The notes under the pieces were generated by a model. That model searched no databases. It saw nothing but the letters and a program-made list of their open reading frames with translations, and was not told the DNA's origin. A stretch of DNA of 6,609 nt from an uncultured Bacteroidales bacterium (GTDB lineage Bacteria > Bacteroidota > Bacteroidia > Bacteroidales > Bacteroidaceae), in NCBI GenBank assembly GCA_902803195.1, contig CADCOX010000129.1, positions 1 through 6,609 of the forward strand. The letters are read 5' to 3'. A program made the translations under genes and the position numbers. Positions 6,488-6,609 of the stretch are shown one piece after another. Position 1 is the stretch's first letter, and each line of letters begins with the position of its first letter.

Positions 6488-6517
6488 TTGTCAATATAAC
6501 CTCCCATTTCACGTTTG
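6488..6517 (+). promoter_or_regulatory. Candidate Bacteroidota-type promoter pointing right
   Basis: TTG (6488-6490) lies 19 nt before CACGTTTG (6510-6517), which matches TAnnTTTG except for the first base. A start near 6524 would leave a leader of about 65 nt before ATG 6589. Its position in the divergent gap supports it; the sequence match alone is weak. Confidence 0.35.
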
Positions 6518-6588
6518 TCTGACTGGCTATCTTTCGCCCACTACATCTACATCCACAAACTTCAAAACCCAAATCTTTAATACAGAAT

Positions 6589-6609
6589 ATGAAGCTGGTT
6601 AAGCCAGCG
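6589..6609 (+). CDS. Possible start of a rightward gene (cut by window edge)
   Basis: ATG 6589 opens a frame of seven codons (MKLVKPA) to the right edge. It follows an A/T-rich leader without a Shine-Dalgarno site, as is usual in Bacteroidota, and a candidate promoter about 70 nt upstream. Too little is visible to name a product, and a different start further right cannot be excluded. Confidence 0.35.

Noticed and set aside
6594..6608. Inverted repeat GCTGG/CCAGC at the right edge as a mobile-element end
   Set aside because: Only a 5-bp stem, it lies inside the likely first codons of a gene, and no partner end or target duplication can be seen.
1..6609. CRISPR array, tRNA, rRNA, insertion sequence or phage genes
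   Set aside because: No regularly spaced repeats, no tRNA-like cloverleaf or rRNA sequence noticed, and every long coding frame is explained by a recognised chromosomal family.

Overview
The window looks like part of a Bacteroidota chromosome, most likely a Prevotellaceae-type Bacteroidales. Three things point there. The long single-chain PurL has the sequence style of that group. The order rpe then comEC is, from memory, common there. The only promoter-like sites fit the Bacteroidota pattern (TTG about 20 nt upstream of TAnnTTTG), and Shine-Dalgarno sites are weak or absent. The genus cannot be fixed by eye.

Layout. Positions 2-2401 (+) hold the C-terminal ~799 residues of PurL (FGAM synthase), cut by the left edge. 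After 53 nt come two short chromate-transporter (CHR) family genes in tandem on the same strand and in the same frame (2455-3126 and 3178-3750). The stop of the second overlaps by 4 nt the stop of a convergent gene, a ComEC/Rec2-type DNA-uptake channel (5543-3747, minus). Upstream of comEC on the minus strand is rpe, ribulose-phosphate 3-epimerase (6265-5576). A 47-codon hypothetical ORF (6405-6262) precedes it and joins it through an ATGA stop/start overlap. A 183-nt AT-rich divergent region (6406-6588) follows, with candidate promoters both ways. The first seven codons of a rightward gene may lie at the right edge.

Working together. The minus-strand genes (small ORF, rpe, comEC) look like one operon read from the divergent region. 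The two CHR halves very probably form one two-part membrane transporter. PurL is housekeeping purine synthesis and may or may not share a transcript with the CHR pair. No clear terminator separates the converging units.

There is no obvious new defence or mobile system. The most unusual signal is small repeats lying inside reading frames. Four tandem CATT-based heptamers encode the linker between two PurL domains. GC-rich inverted repeats encode both extra tails of the first CHR protein. A similar hairpin-bearing segment encodes a hydrophilic insert in the C-terminal domain of ComEC. ComEC also appears to lack most of its usual OB-fold (DUF4131) region. These are the points worth following up.
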